From Deltaproteobacteria bacterium (GTDB lineage: Bacteria > Desulfobacterota_B > Binatia > UBA9968): a stretch of 8,295 nt of DNA. The position numbers and the translations under genes are program-made. The notes under the pieces are model-generated. The model was not told the origin of the DNA, ran no database searches, and saw only the letters and a list, made by a program, of their open reading frames with translations. The DNA is taken from NCBI GenBank assembly GCA_022545745.1, contig JACZQL010000038.1, positions 1 through 8,295 on the forward strand, in the 5' to 3' direction. Each line of letters opens with the position of its first letter. Positions within the stretch are counted from its first letter, which is position 1. Of this stretch, positions 6,253-8,295 are shown in pieces.

Positions 6253-8070
6253 ATGAGCGTGGAAACTCAACAGGACGAGATCTTTGGCAAAGCCTACGAC
6301 TTCACGCTCATGAAGCGAATGTGGCGCTTCATTGCCCCTTACCGTCGTGTCTTTTGGCTGTCCCTCTTGCTACTCCCTCTCCAACAGGCCTTTGGGCTTG
6401 CCCAACCTTACATTATGAAGGTGATCATCGATCGATTCATCGAAGAGTCCAATCTATGGGGTCTGGGGATCGCGGGAATTTTTTTCGCCGTGGCGGTCAT
6501 GGGTGAGATGGCTACCCACTACTTCCAATATTACCTGACCATGAGCGTTGCCCAGAAATCACTGGCGGACCTGCGAGTCAGTATTTTCTCTCACGTGCAG
6601 AAGCTTCCCATGAGCACCTTTGATCGAAATCCAGTGGGCCGCCTCATGACCCGGATGACCACCGATATGGAGGTTTTGCAGGAGATGTTCGCCTCCGGGA
6701 TCATGACCCTGGTGGCAGACATGATCATGCTCATCTGGATCGTAGTGATCATGTTCTACATGCACGCTGGGCTGGCATTGGTTTGTTTAGTGTTGATTCC
6801 TCCCATGGCCTTGGCCATCAATTTCTTTCGCATCAAGGCCCGACAGATTTATCGCGTCATTCGGGAACGAATTGCCAGAATCAATTCTTATTTGGGAGAA
6901 GCCATCTCCGGGATGTCCATCATTCAGCTCTTTGTGCGCGAGGAAAAGAGCTTTCAAGAGTTTGATGAGCTCAACATGGCCCATAAGGATGCCATCCAGA
7001 TGTCCAACATCTATGAGGCCTCTCTCTTTTCCATGGTAGAGGCCGCTGGTTCGGTTAGCGTGGCCCTTTTGCTTTGGTATGGAGGCGGGGAGGTCTTGAA
7101 TGAGGCCATTGGTATTGGAACTCTGGTGGCCTTCAAGGAGTATATCCACCGATTTTTCGTTCCCATGCGTGACTTCAGTCAGAAATACGCCGTGATGCAG
7201 TCGGCCATGGCCGCCGCGGAGCGGGTCTTCCATCTCCTCGACACTCCCATTACCATCACGAGCCCGGACCGACCCGTATCCGCCAAGCCCTTTCGGGGGG
7301 AGATTGCCTATAATGACGTTTGGTTCGGTTACCGGGACAATGATCCGGTTCTCAAGGGAATTTCCTTCCGCATCGAGCCCGGGGAGAGGGTGGCTGTGGT
7401 GGGGGCCACGGGCTCGGGAAAGACCACCACGATCAAGCTCCTCAGTCGCTTTTATGACGTCCAGAGCGGCTCGGTAACCGTGAGCGGAATCGACGTGCGG
7501 GACTGGAACCTTCAAGCCTTGAGGCGTCATATCGGCCTGGTGCTCCAAGACGTCTTTCTCTTTTCGGGTGACATCTTGACCAACATCTCCCTGGGCGACT
7601 CTTCGGTGCCTTTGGAGCGCATCGAACAAGCCGCCCAGGCCACCAACGCGACGCGCTTCATCCGGAAGCTCCCCGGTGAATTCTCCGCACAGGTACGGGA
7701 GCGCGGGAGTAACTTTTCCTCGGGTCAGAGACAGCTCTTGGCCATGGCGCGCGTCCTTGCCTACGAACCCGAGATCCTGGTGCTAGACGAGGCTACCTCC
7801 AGTGTGGATACGGAAACAGAGCTTCTGATTCAGGATGCGCTAGAAAAGATCATGAAGGGCCGCACCTGTCTAGTGATCGCTCACCGGTTGTCCACCATCC
7901 GTAATGCCGACCGGATCATTGTCATGCACCGAGGGGAAATCCGGGAGATGGGAACCCATGCGGAGTTGTTAGAGAAAGAAGGGATCTATTACCGTCTCTA
8001 CCAACTCCAGTACGAACGGGAGGAATGGACAAAGGGAATGGGGAATCCCCGGGTCAAGCTCATAGACTAA
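6253..8070 (+). CDS. ABC exporter half-transporter, subunit 2 (catalytic ATP site, variant signature)
   Basis: A 605-residue partner of the preceding subunit (similar in layout to Bacillus YheH or E. coli MdlB). A cytoplasmic stretch of about 30 residues precedes six membrane helices at about 33-55, 70-95, 147-168, 172-192, 256-277 and 285-305. The ATPase domain has A-loop Y360, Walker A GATGSGKT 384-391 (K390), Q-loop Q432, Walker B ILVLD ending at D512, catalytic E513 and H-loop H544. The signature is FSSGQ (488-492) instead of LSGGQ. That motif pairs with the Walker A/B of subunit 1, whose catalytic Glu is Asp, so both changes affect the same composite site. The other site (Walker A/B and E513 here with LSGGQ of subunit 1) is intact. 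This is the known pattern of asymmetric heterodimers such as TM287/288 and BmrCD. GGAG at 6240-6243, inside the upstream gene, is the likely SD (9-nt spacer). The last three codon bases begin a perfect inverted repeat. Confidence 0.93.
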   Translation: MSVETQQDEIFGKAYDFTLMKRMWRFIAPYRRVFWLSLLLLPLQQAFGLAQPYIMKVIIDRFIEESNLWGLGIAGIFFAVAVMGEMATHYFQYYLTMSVAQKSLADLRVSIFSHVQKLPMSTFDRNPVGRLMTRMTTDMEVLQEMFASGIMTLVADMIMLIWIVVIMFYMHAGLALVCLVLIPPMALAINFFRIKARQIYRVIRERIARINSYLGEAISGMSIIQLFVREEKSFQEFDELNMAHKDAIQMSNIYEASLFSMVEAAGSVSVALLLWYGGGEVLNEAIGIGTLVAFKEYIHRFFVPMRDFSQKYAVMQSAMAAAERVFHLLDTPITITSPDRPVSAKPFRGEIAYNDVWFGYRDNDPVLKGISFRIEPGERVAVVGATGSGKTTTIKLLSRFYDVQSGSVTVSGIDVRDWNLQALRRHIGLVLQDVFLFSGDILTNISLGDSSVPLERIEQAAQATNATRFIRKLPGEFSAQVRERGSNFSSGQRQLLAMARVLAYEPEILVLDEATSSVDTETELLIQDALEKIMKGRTCLVIAHRLSTIRNADRIIVMHRGEIREMGTHAELLEKEGIYYRLYQLQYEREEWTKGMGNPRVKLID

Positions 8071-8117
8071 ATGAAACCACCAATGCAATTTAACATATCT
8101 AACAGTGGTTTCATTTA
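8068..8117 (+). terminator. Perfect 13-bp inverted repeat overlapping the ABC operon stop codon
   Basis: TAAATGAAACCAC (8068-8080) and GTGGTTTCATTTA (8105-8117) are exact reverse complements, separated by an AT-rich 24-nt loop. The left arm includes the stop codon of subunit 2. As RNA this would be a 13-bp stem at the very 3' end of the operon, a likely transcript-end or stability hairpin. It lacks a following T-run (the next bases are CCCCGAG), so factor-independent termination is doubtful. The right arm overlaps the REP-like repeat that follows. Confidence 0.5.
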
Positions 8118-8173
8118 CCCCGAGCAAGTGAAACGCGTCGAGGGGTACCCTTCGACTGCGCTCAGGGTAAATG
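8112..8173. repeat. Mirrored pair of REP-like units (TTCGACTGCGCTCAGGG type)
   Basis: The right unit (8146-8173) reads TACCCTTCGACTGCGCTCAG then GGTAAATG. The left unit (8112-8147) is a diverged inverted copy: CATTTACCCCGAGC, an altered middle, then TCGAGGGGTA. Outer arms CATTTACCCCGAG (8112-8124) and CTCAGGGTAAATG (8161-8173) pair with one mismatch. The units meet in GGTACC at 8144-8149. This back-to-back layout is typical of REP pairs (BIME-like), thought to be spread by REP-associated transposases, none of which is in this window. The reverse strand translates to YPERSRR, a familiar false protein motif produced by this repeat. Confidence 0.65.
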
Positions 8174-8176
8174 CGC

Positions 8177-8216
8177 GGGAAAGGGGGGGAAGGGGAAGGG
8201 GGGGGCGCAGGGAGGG
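8177..8216 (+). other. G-rich tract with G-quadruplex potential
   Basis: Six G-runs of 3, 7, 4, 8, 3 and 3 bases (8177-8179, 8183-8189, 8192-8195, 8198-8205, 8210-8212, 8214-8216) are separated by loops of 1-4 nt. This meets the usual pattern for a four-stranded G structure several times over. It lies downstream of the exporter operon on the strand that would be in the mRNA. The long homopolymers are also prone to sequencing error, so the exact run lengths are uncertain. Confidence 0.6.
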
Positions 8217-8253
8217 CGCGGCGAAGGCGGGCAGGGAGCATCATCAATCCCAC

Positions 8254-8295
8254 ATGCTTGCCCCGGTTCTTTTGCTCTTTCTGGTTTTACTCTCG
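8254..8295 (+). CDS. Possible start of a membrane or exported protein, cut by the window end
   Basis: From ATG 8254 the frame is open for 14 codons to the window edge and encodes a strongly hydrophobic stretch (MLAPVLLLFLVLLS), which looks like the start of a signal peptide or membrane anchor. A GGGAG at 8234-8238 is a poor SD because its spacer is 15 nt. The frame is also open upstream of the ATG, so another start is possible. Too little is present to name a family, and a chance open frame cannot be excluded. Confidence 0.3.
   Translation, partial: MLAPVLLLFLVLLS

Noticed and set aside
6787..7629. Long (280-codon) open frame on the minus strand inside exporter subunit 2
   Set aside because: It lies fully antisense to a gene with all ABC motifs intact, and its translation is His/Gly/Asp-rich without recognisable domains, as expected of a shadow frame.
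7969..8253. Minus-strand open frame of 94 codons at the 3' end
   Set aside because: It overlaps the end of subunit 2 and its middle (YPERSRR) is the known false translation of a REP-like repeat; the proline/serine-rich start comes from the G-rich tract.

Overview
The window reads as a stretch of a Gram-negative bacterial chromosome, with all convincing genes on the + strand. The Gram-negative inference rests on a large AsmA-type envelope protein with one N-terminal membrane anchor and on a Sec-exported cyclase-family enzyme. The intergenic gaps are rich in short palindromic and heptameric repeats. That repeat style is, from memory, typical of Desulfobacterota, NC10-like and other uncultured environmental lineages, but this placement is a guess and no taxonomic marker gene is present.

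Layout: (1) 1-268 is a non-coding leader with three separate 7-bp tandem arrays, two of them inverted relative to each other, followed by an AT-rich stretch and a strong Shine-Dalgarno (SD) site. (2) 269-1093 encodes an exported metal-dependent cyclase/hydrolase of the kynurenine-formamidase-like family. (3) A possible 22-codon leader ORF (1106-1174) with a strong SD overlaps the start of (4) 1158-4208, a 1016-residue AsmA/YhdP-like protein. (5) 4209-4503 is a non-coding gap of 295 bp holding a hairpin right after the stop, a short palindrome, a REP-like element and a tight hairpin in the leader of the next gene. (6) 4504-6252 and 6253-8070 are two half-size ABC exporters joined stop-to-start with no spacer. 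(7) 8071-8295 holds a perfect inverted repeat overlapping the last stop codon, a mirrored pair of REP-like units, a very G-rich tract and perhaps the first 14 codons of another membrane or exported protein.

How the genes may work together: the two ABC subunits clearly form one heterodimeric exporter with one normal and one degenerate ATP site. The substitutions fall in complementary places, an Asp for the catalytic Glu in subunit 1 and FSSGQ for LSGGQ in subunit 2. Related heterodimers move drugs, lipids or peptides; the substrate here cannot be read from the sequence. The AsmA-like protein belongs to a family linked to phospholipid movement between the inner and outer membranes, so an envelope or lipid theme for genes 2-4 is possible. 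However, the 295-bp gap argues that the ABC pair is a separate transcription unit. The cyclase has no evident functional tie to the others.

I found no mobile element with a transposase, no CRISPR array, no tRNA or rRNA and no clear new defence or biosynthetic system. The unusual content is mainly in the intergenic repeat architecture and the small overlapping ORF.
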